In this document: positions 8,962 to 17,943 of the stretch, one piece after another
Layout: every line of letters starts with the position of its first letter
Numbering within the stretch: position 1 is the stretch's first letter
Origin: Azonexus sp.
Lineage (GTDB): Bacteria; Pseudomonadota; Gammaproteobacteria; Burkholderiales; Rhodocyclaceae
Length of the DNA stretch: 64,000 nucleotides
Direction of reading: 5' to 3'
Assembly: GCA_030696345.1 (NCBI GenBank)
Contig: JAUYSK010000023.1
Coordinates: 62,001-126,000 of the forward strand
Made by a program: the position numbers and the translations under genes
The notes under the pieces: generated by a model
Seen by the model: the letters and a program-made list of their open reading frames with translations, nothing else
Database searches by the model: none
What the model was told of the DNA's origin: nothing

Positions 8962-9006
8962 TATTTCAAGTTTCAGCCTTCCGCGTTGGCGGGGGGCAGA
9001 AAAAAG

Positions 9007-9032
9007 AACGGGCGCCATGCGGCGCCCGTTTT
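9007..9032. terminator. bidirectional terminator
   Basis: A perfect 10-bp stem AACGGGCGCC/GGCGCCCGTT with loop ATGC and T-rich sequence on both sides. It serves the small gene ending at 8961 and possibly ettA from the other strand. Confidence 0.85.
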
Positions 9033-9089
9033 GCGTTATTTTTGGTGGTCCACCGCAGCAGTCCCGGATTTCGGCGAGTCTGCTGCGGA

Positions 9090-9117
9090 CTGGATTCCCG
9101 CTGGCGCGGGAATGACC
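9090..9117. repeat. dispersed short palindrome, copy B
   Basis: CTGGATTCCCGCTGGCGC followed by GGGAATGACC: arms GGATTCCCGC and GCGGGAATG. Same family as 1202-1228 and 28594-28620. It lies 6 bases beyond the ettA stop codon. Confidence 0.75.
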
Positions 9118-9122
9118 ATTGA

Positions 9123-10787
<1,665 letters not shown>

Positions 10788-10873
10788 GGGTCCGTCTTGG
10801 GGCGTTGAAAGTTGGACAGTTTACCCAAGAAGCTGCCGGCCGAAAATTATTCTGAAAAAAGCTGGCAAATGCC

Positions 10874-11530
10874 TCAGGAAACCTTTACGGACTGCAAATG
10901 CTGTGGGCGCCGATTCTGTAGCAACTTCGGGAAGGGGTGAAGCAAGTTACGATGCAGAAGGATGGCCGGGGCATTTACTCGCGGGCAAACGCGCAAGGGC
11001 CCCAATCGGGTGAAACCCAGTTCGCGTTCATAGTAGCGGCAATGTCTCGGATTGATTTCAACGAGGGCATCGCTGGCATGGAAATGACTGCGGGCGAAGT
11101 TATAGGCGGTTCGAAAAAAGGCGTCCATCAGTGCCGGGGAACTGAAATCCGGATCGATGGCCAGCCGTGAGTATTCGCAGACTTTCAGATTCCTGGCACG
11201 AAGGTTCGCAATTTCGTCTGGGTAAAGTGCCTCGCAGAGCAGCCCGTTGCCGCTATCGTGTGACAGGGTCAGGGTTGCGGCTAGCACATTGTCTTGCCAT
11301 GCGACCAGCGTCACCCTTCCGGAATCTGGCTGGGGTGTGGTGTGAGGGTTGGCGCGATAGCCGCGCCAAGCATACATGCGGCGAACCAACAGATCCGAGG
11401 CAAGGCGTTCATGGAAGTCGCCAAGCCGACGAATGACCAAATCTCCCGAACGAAAAAGTTCCGCCGGCGAAATACTGGAACCGCCGGAAACTGGTCTAAT
11501 TGAGGAGAAATGGGAGGTGGCACTAAGCAT
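10874..11530 (-). CDS. FeeM-like N-acyl amino acid synthase / GNAT-fold acyltransferase
   Basis: About 218 residues with an autoinducer-synthase/GNAT-like fold. VCEYSRLAIDP and the later LVEINPRHCRYYERELGF match the FeeM group, which joins fatty acyl-ACP to amino acids. No signal peptide. The C-terminal 30 residues are Arg/Gln/Leu-rich. Start taken at ATG 11530; a TTG at 11557 gives 9 more residues. It begins about 34 bases after the bactofilin stop codon (7 bases if the TTG is used), so the pair forms an operon under the sigma-54 promoter at 12191-12206. The product and acyl donor are unknown. Confidence 0.65.
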   Translation of the reverse strand: MLSATSHFSSIRPVSGGSSISPAELFRSGDLVIRRLGDFHERLASDLLVRRMYAWRGYRANPHTTPQPDSGRVTLVAWQDNVLAATLTLSHDSGNGLLCEALYPDEIANLRARNLKVCEYSRLAIDPDFSSPALMDAFFRTAYNFARSHFHASDALVEINPRHCRYYERELGFTRLGPLRVCPRVNAPAILLHRNLLHPFPKLLQNRRPQHLQSVKVS

Positions 11531-11563
11531 GGTTGCGGATTCTATGTTGAGTGACAAAAGCTA

Positions 11564-12142
11564 TCAATTAGAAATAGCACTCAAGGTCGGAACAAAGTCG
11601 TTGGCCGGGCGAGATGATGTTCGATGCTCGGCAGAAATGGCGTTAATGTCCCCGCACAACTCGCCACCTTCGTCGATGACCAGCTTGCCGTAACGAATCT
11701 TGCCGCTGACCCGACCGGTGGCGTGAATGATCAGTTGTGAGCGGGCGGTCAGTTCGCCTTCGAAGGTGCCATGAATTTCGGCAATGTCGATACTGACCTT
11801 GCCGGCAAAAGAGCCTTGATCAGCGATTCTGATGACACGGCTATCCATGGTCGCCTCGACACGACCTTCGACGACCAGTGTGTCGCAATCGAGAATTTCC
11901 GCCCCCTTGAGTTTGACATCCGGGCCAACGATCAGGCGGGCACCCATGACGTTTTCCGGGCTTCCGGATGGTTCGGTTTGCGAGGGTAGAGCGGCTGCAG
12001 GGGGTAATTCGGTATTGGCGGCAAGGGCTCCTTTGGTCGTCAAATCCGCAACTGTTGGTGCAGTGCCGTTGCCGAGAACCGGTCGGACGTCTTTGCGGGT
12101 AACGAGGTCGTTACGATGGGTAAGGCTTGGTTTGCTGAACAT
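11564..12142 (-). CDS. bactofilin (polymer-forming cytoskeletal protein)
   Basis: 192 residues. A disordered Pro/Ala-rich N-terminus of about 75 residues is followed by a bactofilin beta-helix core: repeated hydrophobic-Gly strands (RLIVGPDVKLKGAEI, LVVEGRVEATM, GTFEGELTARSQLII, TGRVSGKIRYG). A short tail follows. Bactofilins self-assemble into nucleotide-free filaments that scaffold envelope enzymes. AAGGA lies 7 bases before the ATG. A sigma-54 promoter and two GlrR-type boxes precede it, so regulation by the neighbouring two-component system is likely. Confidence 0.85.
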   Translation of the reverse strand: MFSKPSLTHRNDLVTRKDVRPVLGNGTAPTVADLTTKGALAANTELPPAAALPSQTEPSGSPENVMGARLIVGPDVKLKGAEILDCDTLVVEGRVEATMDSRVIRIADQGSFAGKVSIDIAEIHGTFEGELTARSQLIIHATGRVSGKIRYGKLVIDEGGELCGDINAISAEHRTSSRPANDFVPTLSAISN

Positions 12143-12190
12143 GGGGAGTCCTTCTCAGTAATGGTTGGGCGCTGATTTCCATGTAGTCAT

Positions 12191-12206
12191 TGCGATAACC
12201 GTGCCA
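12191..12206 (-). promoter_or_regulatory. sigma-54 promoter of the bactofilin operon
   Basis: Read on the minus strand: TGGCACGGTTATCGCA. The -24 element TGGCACG is perfect and the -12 element TCGCA differs from TTGCW at one base. GG and GC are 10 bases apart. The expected start lies about 38 bases upstream of the bactofilin ATG. Two TGTC-N10-GACA boxes lie 75-157 bases further upstream, the usual range for an enhancer-binding protein. Confidence 0.75.
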
Positions 12207-12280
12207 GAAATATATTAATCAACAAAAACATATAGATAATATATTTACTTGAATTAAGTTCTGAATTAAAACGATAACCA

Positions 12281-12298
12281 TGTCGTTAATTGGCGACA
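12281..12298. promoter_or_regulatory. GlrR-type activator box 1
   Basis: TGTCGTTAATTGGCGACA: TGTC-N10-GACA, extended to an inverted TGTCG/CGACA. As I recall, this is the consensus reported for E. coli GlrR upstream of glmY. It sits between the bactofilin operon and glrK. Confidence 0.65.
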
Positions 12299-12345
12299 AG
12301 TATTTTGGCTTTTGCTGGATACTCGGTGTGGTGCTGGTTTGCCTT

Positions 12346-12363
12346 TGTCTGATTTTGGCGACA
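12346..12363. promoter_or_regulatory. GlrR-type activator box 2
   Basis: TGTCTGATTTTGGCGACA: the second exact TGTC-N10-GACA, 65 bases from box 1 (start to start). The right half GGCGACA is identical to box 1. It may serve the bactofilin operon and also autoregulate glrK. Confidence 0.65.
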
Positions 12364-12497
12364 AAATTCCCAGGTAACTGATTTATATATATTTATGGCT
12401 TGGTAAAGTTGTGTTGATTGCCCAGAGTTATCGTCTTGATGCACCTCTTGGAAATATCGTTACGGTCTACACTTCAATTTTCACGAAAACGACGTAG

Positions 12498-13904
12498 ATG
12501 ATTCGAGTTTCCTTTCGCCAGGGCATGTTGCTCGGCTTTGCTGTGATCGTTCTGCTTCTGGGTGGAGTGGCTTTGCAGAGCTGGCTGGTGGTCGAACGTC
12601 TGGTTGATGAGAGTCGGCGCAACAGCGAACAGGCGATCCATCTGACGGCAGCTATTCAGGAGCTTGCCGAACGTACGGTCGATATCGAGCGCAGTGCCCG
12701 GCAATACCTGGTCCTTGACGACCCGCTTTTTCACCAGCGTTTCGACGAGCACTTGGCCCAGTCATTGGCCCTGGTCGATCGTCTCGATGCCATGGTGGCC
12801 GAGCCCATGACCCCATTGCTTGGGGGTTGGCGAATGGTGGCTGAAGCGCTGCGCAGCGGGCTGGAAAAGAAAGTCGGCAAGGCTGAACTGACCCCCTTCC
12901 TGGCGCGCCTGGTCGAGTTGAACGGATTGTTGAAGCAAGCTGGTCAGCGCTGGATCGAAGCGCAGAACAGTCGCCTACTCATCGAGCTCGAAGCGAATCG
13001 ATTGCATCTCGGTGGGCAGATCGTGCTTGCCCTGGCTGGCGCCTTGCTCGTCGCGCTGGCGATGGGTTGGTGGCTGGTGCGTCCCGTGCGACAACTGGAG
13101 CAGGCAATCAGCAGGCTCGGGGCCAATCGCTTTGAGGAAGCGGTAAAGGTTGGCGGGCCGGCCGACCTCCGGCAGCTTGGTCGGCGCCTTGATTGGCTCC
13201 GGCAGCGCCTGGCTGAGCTGGAGGCGGATCGTGAACGAACGCTGCGGCATGTCTCGCATGAACTGAAAACGCCGCTTACCGCGCTGAAGGAGGGCGTCGC
13301 TTTGCTCAAGGAGGAGGTTCCCGGGCCGCTGGGTGAGAACCAGCGTGAGGTGGTCGATATCCTTCAGCACAATGTGGCCGGCTTGCAGCTCCAGATCGAG
13401 AGCCTGCTAAGCCTCAACGGTGCCGCTTTCGAGGCGCGTCGCCTCAAGCTGGAGTCGGTGGAGTTGCAGAAATTCATGGCCGGTGTCGTGCAGCGTCGGG
13501 AATTTCATGCCCAATCCAGACAACTCAAGGTTTTGGTCGAAACGCCGGATCGCGCTAACGCGATTCTAGACATCGATAAAATGGGTGTCGTGCTGGATAA
13601 CCTGCTCTCCAATGCCATTGATTTCAGCCCCGAAGGTGCCTCTGTCCGGCTCGTCGTTACCCGGCACGACGACTGCCTTTCCTTCGAGTGTATCGATCAG
13701 GGGCCCGGTGTCGCTCCGGAAGATCGCCAGCGCATCTTTGATCCCTTTGTCCAGGGCCAACGGGAAGCGCCGGCTCAGCGCCAGGGTAGCGGAGTGGGGT
13801 TGTCCATCGTGCGCGAACTGGTTCGCGCCATGGGTGGCACTGTCTCATTGCTGGCTACCGAAACCGGGGCTCATTTTTGTGTGGAACTGCCTGATGAAAA
13901 ATAA
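12498..13904 (+). CDS. glrK: sensor histidine kinase GlrK (QseE)-like
   Basis: 468 residues. A transmembrane segment at about 8-30, a helical periplasmic sensor, a second membrane segment near 174-196, a HAMP domain, HisKA with phospho-acceptor His254 (HVSHELKTPL), and HATPase_c with the N box (LDNLLSNAIDFSP), DQGPGV and GSGVGLSIV. It is the first gene of a kinase-lipoprotein-NtrC-type regulator operon. That order is the hallmark of E. coli glrK-qseG-glrR, which senses envelope state and activates sigma-54-dependent glmY. ATG at 12498, weak RBS. Confidence 0.8.
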   Translation: MIRVSFRQGMLLGFAVIVLLLGGVALQSWLVVERLVDESRRNSEQAIHLTAAIQELAERTVDIERSARQYLVLDDPLFHQRFDEHLAQSLALVDRLDAMVAEPMTPLLGGWRMVAEALRSGLEKKVGKAELTPFLARLVELNGLLKQAGQRWIEAQNSRLLIELEANRLHLGGQIVLALAGALLVALAMGWWLVRPVRQLEQAISRLGANRFEEAVKVGGPADLRQLGRRLDWLRQRLAELEADRERTLRHVSHELKTPLTALKEGVALLKEEVPGPLGENQREVVDILQHNVAGLQLQIESLLSLNGAAFEARRLKLESVELQKFMAGVVQRREFHAQSRQLKVLVETPDRANAILDIDKMGVVLDNLLSNAIDFSPEGASVRLVVTRHDDCLSFECIDQGPGVAPEDRQRIFDPFVQGQREAPAQRQGSGVGLSIVRELVRAMGGTVSLLATETGAHFCVELPDEK

Positions 13905-13926
13905 TCGCCGGGATGGCTGCTTTGGC

Positions 13927-14457
13927 ATGGATCGTTCGCCGAATGCTTTGCTCTTTTCCTTTTGCCTTATCCTGGCCGGCTGTGCCGTCAATCCGTTCGG
14001 GCCACGCAAGCCGACCTACGATGAACCCGGGCCGCTACCGCCGCTGGCCTACTATCAAATGCTGTCCCGCCTGACGCCGAGCGAACTCAGCCGTGAGCGC
14101 ATGGTGCTGGCTGCCTTGCCGGCGAATCCGAATACCCAGCTGAGGACAGCCATGCTGCTTGGCGCACCACGCGCCCCGCAGGATCTTGGCAGGGCGCTTG
14201 GGTTGCTCGACCACGTCCTCAAATCCAGCGACCCGGCTGCGCTCAGTTTGCAACCCCTGGCGCGCCTGCTGGCCGACAACTACGCCGAGCGGCAAAGGCT
14301 GGACGGACAACTTGATCGACAGGGGCAACAATTGAAGGATAGTCAGCGCAAAGCTGTCGAATTGCAGGAGAAAATCGACGGCCTGGCCGACATTGAACTT
14401 ACCTTGCCGGCCCGCCCGCGTTCGCAAAGGCCTGCAAGCCAGAGGAGTGCGCCATGA
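13927..14457 (+). CDS. QseG-like outer-membrane lipoprotein of the glrK operon
   Basis: 176 residues. A lipoprotein signal with lipobox LAGC (short N-region MDRSPN, hydrophobic LLFSFCLIL) is followed by a helical body and a C-terminal coiled-coil-like stretch (about 105-150) ending in a Pro/Arg-rich tail. E. coli QseG is the lipoprotein that stimulates GlrK, and position and topology match although similarity is low. An upstream ATG at 13894 would overlap the glrK stop but gives a long charged leader. Its stop overlaps the glrR start (ATGA). Confidence 0.65.
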   Translation: MDRSPNALLFSFCLILAGCAVNPFGPRKPTYDEPGPLPPLAYYQMLSRLTPSELSRERMVLAALPANPNTQLRTAMLLGAPRAPQDLGRALGLLDHVLKSSDPAALSLQPLARLLADNYAERQRLDGQLDRQGQQLKDSQRKAVELQEKIDGLADIELTLPARPRSQRPASQRSAP

Positions 14458-15863
14458 GCAAGATTTCCGCGATGGCCGGAGCCCATATTCTGGTGGTCGA
14501 TGACGACGAAGATATCCTGCGCTTGCTGGCCATGCGCCTGCGGGCCAGAGGGTTTCGCGTTTCGGCCGTAGGATCGGCCGAAGAGGCATTGGCCAGAATC
14601 GCGGTTGATCCGCCGCGCGTCGTGGTCAGCGATGTTCGCCTGCCGGCGCGCGATGGACTGGCACTGTTCGAGGAAATCCGCGCTACCCGGCCAAGTTTGC
14701 CGGTGATCCTGCTGACCGCCCACGGCACCATTCCCGATGCGGTGGACGCCACTTCCCGAGGGGTTTTCGGTTATCTGACCAAGCCCTTTGACAGCCAGAT
14801 ATTGCTTGGCAAGATTGACCAGGCGTTGCAGCTTTCGGCGCCAATGCTGCCGACAGATCCATCGGCGCCGCCGACACTGGGTGGCGGAACGGATGAATGG
14901 CAGGATGGCATCGTCTTTCGCAGTAGTCAGATGGCCGAGTTGATGGCCGAAGCGCGCATGGTGGCTGCCTCTGACGCCAGCGTTCTGATTCGTGGCGAGA
15001 GCGGTACTGGCAAGGAGGTGCTGGCCCGGGCCATCCATCGCGCCAGCCCGCGGGCCAAGGGGCCGTTTATTGCCATCAACTGCGGGGCAATTCCAGAGCC
15101 GCTGCTGGAGTCGGAACTCTTCGGGCACATCAAGGGAGCATTCACCGGTGCCGGCAATAGCCGCGTCGGACTTGTCCAGGCTGCCAATGGAGGAACGCTT
15201 TTTCTCGATGAAATCGGCGACATGCCGCTTTCCCTGCAGGTCAAATTGCTGCGCGTGCTGCAGGAGCGGATGGTCAGGCCGGTCGGCGCAACCCGTGCCG
15301 AGCCCGTTGATGTTCGTCTGCTCTCCGCAACGCACCGCGACCTCGATGCCGCGATGGCACAGGGTCAATTCCGCGAAGACCTCTATTACCGGCTTGATGT
15401 CGTTTCGCTGACACTGCCGCGGCTTGAGGACAGACGTGAGGATATTCCGCTGCTGGCCGCCTACTTCGTTCAGCAGATCGCTACCAAATATGGCAAGTCG
15501 ATCACCGGCTTTGCCCCGGATGCGCTGGAAGCATTGGCAACCGCCGCCTGGCCGGGAAATGTGCGGCAACTCTATAACGTCGTTGAACAAAGCTGCGCCC
15601 TGACCTCGACACCGCTTATTCCGCTTTCGCTGGCCCAACGCGCGCTACGTGTTCCGGCCATGGAAGCGCTGAGTTATGTCGATGCCAAGCAACGTTTTGA
15701 GCGCAACTATCTGGTCCAGTTGCTCAAGCTGACCGATGGCAACGTGGCCGATGCTGCCCGAATCGCTGATCGCAATCGGACGGAGTTTTATCGGCTGTTG
15801 CAGAAGCATGACCTGACGCCTTCAATGTTTCGTAGTGATGGCGACATCGTCGCCGAGCGCTGA
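14454..15863 (+). CDS. glrR: sigma-54-dependent response regulator GlrR (QseF)-like
   Basis: 469 residues: receiver domain with phospho-acceptor Asp60 (VVSDVRL), AAA+ domain with Walker A GESGTGKE, the sigma-54 contact loop GAFTGA at 228-233 and Walker B LFLDEIGD, then a Fis-type HTH. The C-terminal FERNYLVQLLKLTDGN and IADRNRTEFYRLL closely match E. coli GlrR. Two neighbouring transcription units (bactofilin operon, BON gene) have sigma-54 promoters and matching boxes, so they are the likely targets. Overlaps the lipoprotein gene by 4 bases. Confidence 0.85.
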   Translation: MSKISAMAGAHILVVDDDEDILRLLAMRLRARGFRVSAVGSAEEALARIAVDPPRVVVSDVRLPARDGLALFEEIRATRPSLPVILLTAHGTIPDAVDATSRGVFGYLTKPFDSQILLGKIDQALQLSAPMLPTDPSAPPTLGGGTDEWQDGIVFRSSQMAELMAEARMVAASDASVLIRGESGTGKEVLARAIHRASPRAKGPFIAINCGAIPEPLLESELFGHIKGAFTGAGNSRVGLVQAANGGTLFLDEIGDMPLSLQVKLLRVLQERMVRPVGATRAEPVDVRLLSATHRDLDAAMAQGQFREDLYYRLDVVSLTLPRLEDRREDIPLLAAYFVQQIATKYGKSITGFAPDALEALATAAWPGNVRQLYNVVEQSCALTSTPLIPLSLAQRALRVPAMEALSYVDAKQRFERNYLVQLLKLTDGNVADAARIADRNRTEFYRLLQKHDLTPSMFRSDGDIVAER

Positions 15864-15873
15864 AGACGATTGA

Positions 15874-15891
15874 TGTCGCTTGCGGGCGACT
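15874..15891. promoter_or_regulatory. GlrR-type activator box 3
   Basis: TGTCGCTTGCGGGCGACT: TGTC-N10-GACT, one base off the boxes at 12281 and 12346 and with the same GGCGAC right half. It lies 65 bases upstream of the sigma-54 promoter of the BON gene. Its GTCGC/GCGAC arms could also form a weak hairpin after glrR. Confidence 0.55.
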
Positions 15892-15955
15892 AAAACAAGG
15901 GTTTTTGCCGCGCGATACTTTGTTAAGTAATTGAATTGTAATAAATAATTAGTTC

Positions 15956-15971
15956 TGGCACCAAGCTTGCA
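15956..15971 (+). promoter_or_regulatory. sigma-54 promoter of the BON-domain gene
   Basis: TGGCACCAAGCTTGCA: both TGGCAC and TTGCA are perfect, with GG and GC 10 bases apart. The region just upstream is AT-rich, as for bending toward an activator. The ATG is 38 bases downstream. Confidence 0.85.
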
Positions 15972-16008
15972 TTATGTCCTTCACGTTAAATCCCTGAAGG
16001 AGCAATCG

Positions 16009-16350
16009 ATGATAAATCGCAATCTGGCCATAACAGGCATCGTGCTAGCAACGATGTTGGGCAGTCTCGGGCTGAGCGCTTTTGCCACCGACAATCCTCA
16101 AACGATTGCGGCCCTTGGGGCAACGGTCGAGGCGCCCGATGGAGTCCTGCACGACAAAGTGGAAACCCTCTTGCGCACGGATGTCGGACTGGTTGGGTCC
16201 CAGTTTCGTGTGCTATCCAAAAGCGGTGTAATTACTCTGGGCGGAACCGTTCCAGACGAACATTCGCTGCGCCGTGCGCTCGATCTGGCCAGTAGTGTGC
16301 GAGGGGTCAGGGAGGTGCGCAATGCGATGGAGATCGACTCCCCAAAGTAA
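16009..16350 (+). CDS. periplasmic BON-domain protein
   Basis: 113 residues: signal peptide (cleavage near SAFA-T) and one BON domain from about residue 43, with the typical LLRTDVGLVGSQF, GVITLGGTVPDE and VRGVREVRNAM. BON domains (OsmY-type) bind phospholipid and are linked to envelope stress. ATG 16009 is preferred over the upstream open frame because AAGGAG lies 6 bases before it and it starts a clean signal peptide. It is driven by a sigma-54 promoter next to glrR, so it is a probable GlrR target. Confidence 0.85.
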   Translation: MINRNLAITGIVLATMLGSLGLSAFATDNPQTIAALGATVEAPDGVLHDKVETLLRTDVGLVGSQFRVLSKSGVITLGGTVPDEHSLRRALDLASSVRGVREVRNAMEIDSPK

Positions 16351-16389
16351 TGCGAGGGGGCGCCGCAACAGCGTTCTGGACGGCAGTGC

Positions 16390-16656
16390 TCAGGCTGATT
16401 CCAGCGTTACCAGCAGCGCTCCCGCATTCACTGTATCGCCCTCTATGACATGGATTTCCACAACCCGGCCGGCGTAGGGGCTGGGAATATCGAGAGATAT
16501 CTTGCCCGTTTCGAGCGTCAGAATATTGTCGTCGCGTTCAATCATGTCACCCGGCTTGACCAGAAGTTCGAGGATGAAGACATTTCCGCTGGCGCACGAA
16601 CCGCAACTTTCCCAGCACTCGGGGTATTTGGGCATGTGGATGGAGAGGGTACTCAT
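16390..16656 (-). CDS. single lipoyl/biotinyl-domain carrier protein
   Basis: 88 residues forming one biotinyl/lipoyl domain: the swinging-arm Lys lies in LETGKISLDIPSP (about 49-53), and the family Gly turns (YAGRV, VNAGALL) are present. ETGK suggests lipoylation rather than biotinylation, which normally has MKM. An insertion with three Cys (CWESCGSC, residues ~14-21) is unusual for the fold and could bind metal or form disulfides. No E2 or carboxylase partner is adjacent. Confidence 0.7.
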   Translation of the reverse strand: MSTLSIHMPKYPECWESCGSCASGNVFILELLVKPGDMIERDDNILTLETGKISLDIPSPYAGRVVEIHVIEGDTVNAGALLVTLESA

Positions 16657-16678
16657 TCAAGTTTTTCCGGTGAGACCC

Positions 16679-16706
16679 TTGCATTCTACGCCCGCGCCCG
16701 TATAAT
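16679..16706 (+). promoter_or_regulatory. sigma-70 promoter of the tRNA-Arg pair
   Basis: TTGCAT (16679-16684), a 16-base GC-rich spacer and a perfect TATAAT (16701-16706), ending 16 bases before the first tRNA. GCGCC-type discriminator sequence follows, as in stringently controlled stable-RNA promoters. Confidence 0.85.
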
Positions 16707-16722
16707 GCGCCGCTCTAAGAGT

Positions 16723-16799
16723 GCGCCCGTAGCTCAGCTGGATAGAGTACTTGGCTACGAACCAAGGGGTCGGGCGTTCGAATCGCTCCGGGCGCACCA
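16723..16799 (+). tRNA. tRNA-Arg(ACG), first copy
   Basis: 77 bases with a 7-bp acceptor stem GCGCCCG/CGGGCGC, D arm GCTCAGCTGGATAGAGT, anticodon stem CTTGG/CCAAG with loop CTACGAA (anticodon ACG), T loop TTCGAAT and encoded CCA. Confidence 0.97.
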
Positions 16800-16853
16800 C
16801 TAGAACCAAGCAACAAGACCAACGCAAATTTGATCTTGTTGTGCATTGGTAGC

Positions 16854-16930
16854 GCGCCCGTAGCTCAGCTGGATAGAGTACTTGGCTACGAACCAAGGGG
16901 TCGGGCGTTCGAATCGCTCCGGGCGCACCA
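16854..16930 (+). tRNA. tRNA-Arg(ACG), second copy
   Basis: Identical over 77 bases to the copy at 16723-16799, with encoded CCA, 54 bases downstream in the same transcript. Its 3' end serves as the left boundary of the island that follows. Confidence 0.97.
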
Positions 16931-16931
16931 A
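16920..16931 (+). repeat. candidate attL: tRNA-Arg 3' end, CGGGCGCACCAA
   Basis: The last 11 bases of the second tRNA-Arg plus one A recur exactly at 20094-20105 beyond the AT-rich genes. Upstream of the core the two copies also share TTCG in register with a gap. Core length (12 bases) is short, so this is a candidate only. Confidence 0.45.
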
Positions 16932-16946
16932 GCAAGCATGAAACTG

Positions 16947-16972
16947 GGCACTTCTTCTGAAGTGCCTTTTTT
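16947..16972 (+). terminator. terminator of the tRNA-Arg transcript
   Basis: Stem GGCACTTC/GAAGTGCC with loop TTCT followed by six T, 16 bases after the second CCA. Confidence 0.92.
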
Positions 16973-17280
16973 CATTTTGGCGACAGCATTTCCAAGTTTG
17001 GCGTAACTGCCCTTCCTCGTTGCTGTGTCACCATCCACTACGATCTCATCGACCAGCACTTGCAAGTAACGCTTGGCGAAGGCCCTGTCCTTCAGTTTGG
17101 CGCGAATGGCCTTGCTGAAGGCTCCGAAATTGCTGGGAAGGATGTACGCTCGCGCCTTGCGCGCGATACGCGCAGCCCTCTGTCAGAGCGGTTTTGCTTG
17201 AGTGGAATATTCGAAACGGCTATTCTGAGAGACTATTTAGCAACGGCGCCAAATAAGAATGACGCTGATTTGGAGGGTAT

Positions 17281-17808
17281 GTGCGCTGGTTTTTGCTGTT
17301 TATATTAATAGCCGTTGTTCTGTTTTTCATACTCAAACGTCGTAATTCACCATCGCCAGAAGGTAGTGACAGTTACCCTTATGTTCTTGGCGCTGGGTTG
17401 TTTTCTCCAGCTGAACGCTCCTTCCTTGGCGTTCTCGACCAAGCCGTCGGTGGAGATTTCAGGATTTTCGGGAAGGTTCGAGTTGCCGATGTTGTGAATG
17501 TCGCTACTGGTACGCCGAAGTCACTGTGGCAGCGAGCATTCAATCGAATCAGCGCAAAACACTTCGACTATGTGTTGTGTAGCCCCGATAGTCTCAAGCC
17601 GGTGTGCGTCATTGAGCTGAATGACCAATCGCACGCAAAGGATTCTCGTAAAGGTCGTGATGAATTCTTGGAAAAGGTGTGCGAGGCAGCTGGAATGCCA
17701 CTAGTTTTCTTTCCTGCAAAGCATGGCTACACGCTGTCTGAAGTTTGCGAACGGATCGCTAAAGTGATGGGTAGCAAAAATGCTGTAGTTGAACTGGTTA
17801 AATCTTAG
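17281..17808 (+). CDS. DUF2726 domain protein, membrane-anchored
   Basis: 175 residues. An N-terminal membrane anchor (residues ~3-19, rich in Leu/Ile/Val/Phe) precedes a DUF2726 domain: LFSPAERSFLGVLDQA, FGKVRVADVV, FDYVLCSPDSLKPVCVIELND and SHAKDSRKGRDEFL. The D-x-VLC-x-IELND-x-S pattern resembles PD-(D/E)XK-like nuclease folds found in DUF2726/topoisomerase-linked proteins; a nuclease role is inference. GTG start with GGAGG 4-5 bases upstream. It is the first gene of the AT-richer island after the tRNA. Confidence 0.7.
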   Translation: MRWFLLFILIAVVLFFILKRRNSPSPEGSDSYPYVLGAGLFSPAERSFLGVLDQAVGGDFRIFGKVRVADVVNVATGTPKSLWQRAFNRISAKHFDYVLCSPDSLKPVCVIELNDQSHAKDSRKGRDEFLEKVCEAAGMPLVFFPAKHGYTLSEVCERIAKVMGSKNAVVELVKS

Positions 17809-17901
17809 TTTGACCCTTGTTTCAAGATGATCAGAAGGACACTCTAGGTTCCTATTGCATCAAGAACTGAAGAGCGTCACATTTTTTCCATGTATCCATA
17901 G

Positions 17902-17926
17902 CCCCCCGTGTTACTTGGACGGGGGG
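17902..17926 (+). other. strong hairpin upstream of the RelA/SpoT-domain gene
   Basis: Perfect 8-bp stem CCCCCCGT/ACGGGGGG around a 9-base loop, ending 17 bases before the ATG at 17944. There is no T-run, so it is not a classical terminator. The all-GC stem stands out in an AT-rich stretch and could block or protect the leader, or mark the end of the DUF2726 transcript. Confidence 0.6.
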
Positions 17927-17943
17927 AATAATTAGGAGTATTT

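Larger units (their letters stand above)
16886..17182 (-). pseudogene. remnant of a large serine recombinase (C-terminus only)
   Basis: Reading the minus strand gives an open frame with FSKAIRAKLKDRAFAKRY, LQVLVDEIVVDGDTA and ATRKGSYAKL, which resembles the C-terminus of Pin/resolvase-type integrases. It then reads through the tRNA terminator into the tRNA-Arg 3' end (WCARSDSN) and stops in the anticodon arm. Site-specific recombinases whose coding frame ends inside the target tRNA are common. No start codon is available: TGA at 17183-17185 closes the frame upstream, so the catalytic domain is lost. Confidence 0.6.

Noticed and set aside
14343-15638. 431-codon open frame on the minus strand
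   Set aside because: Antisense shadow of glrR; the sequence has no domain features.
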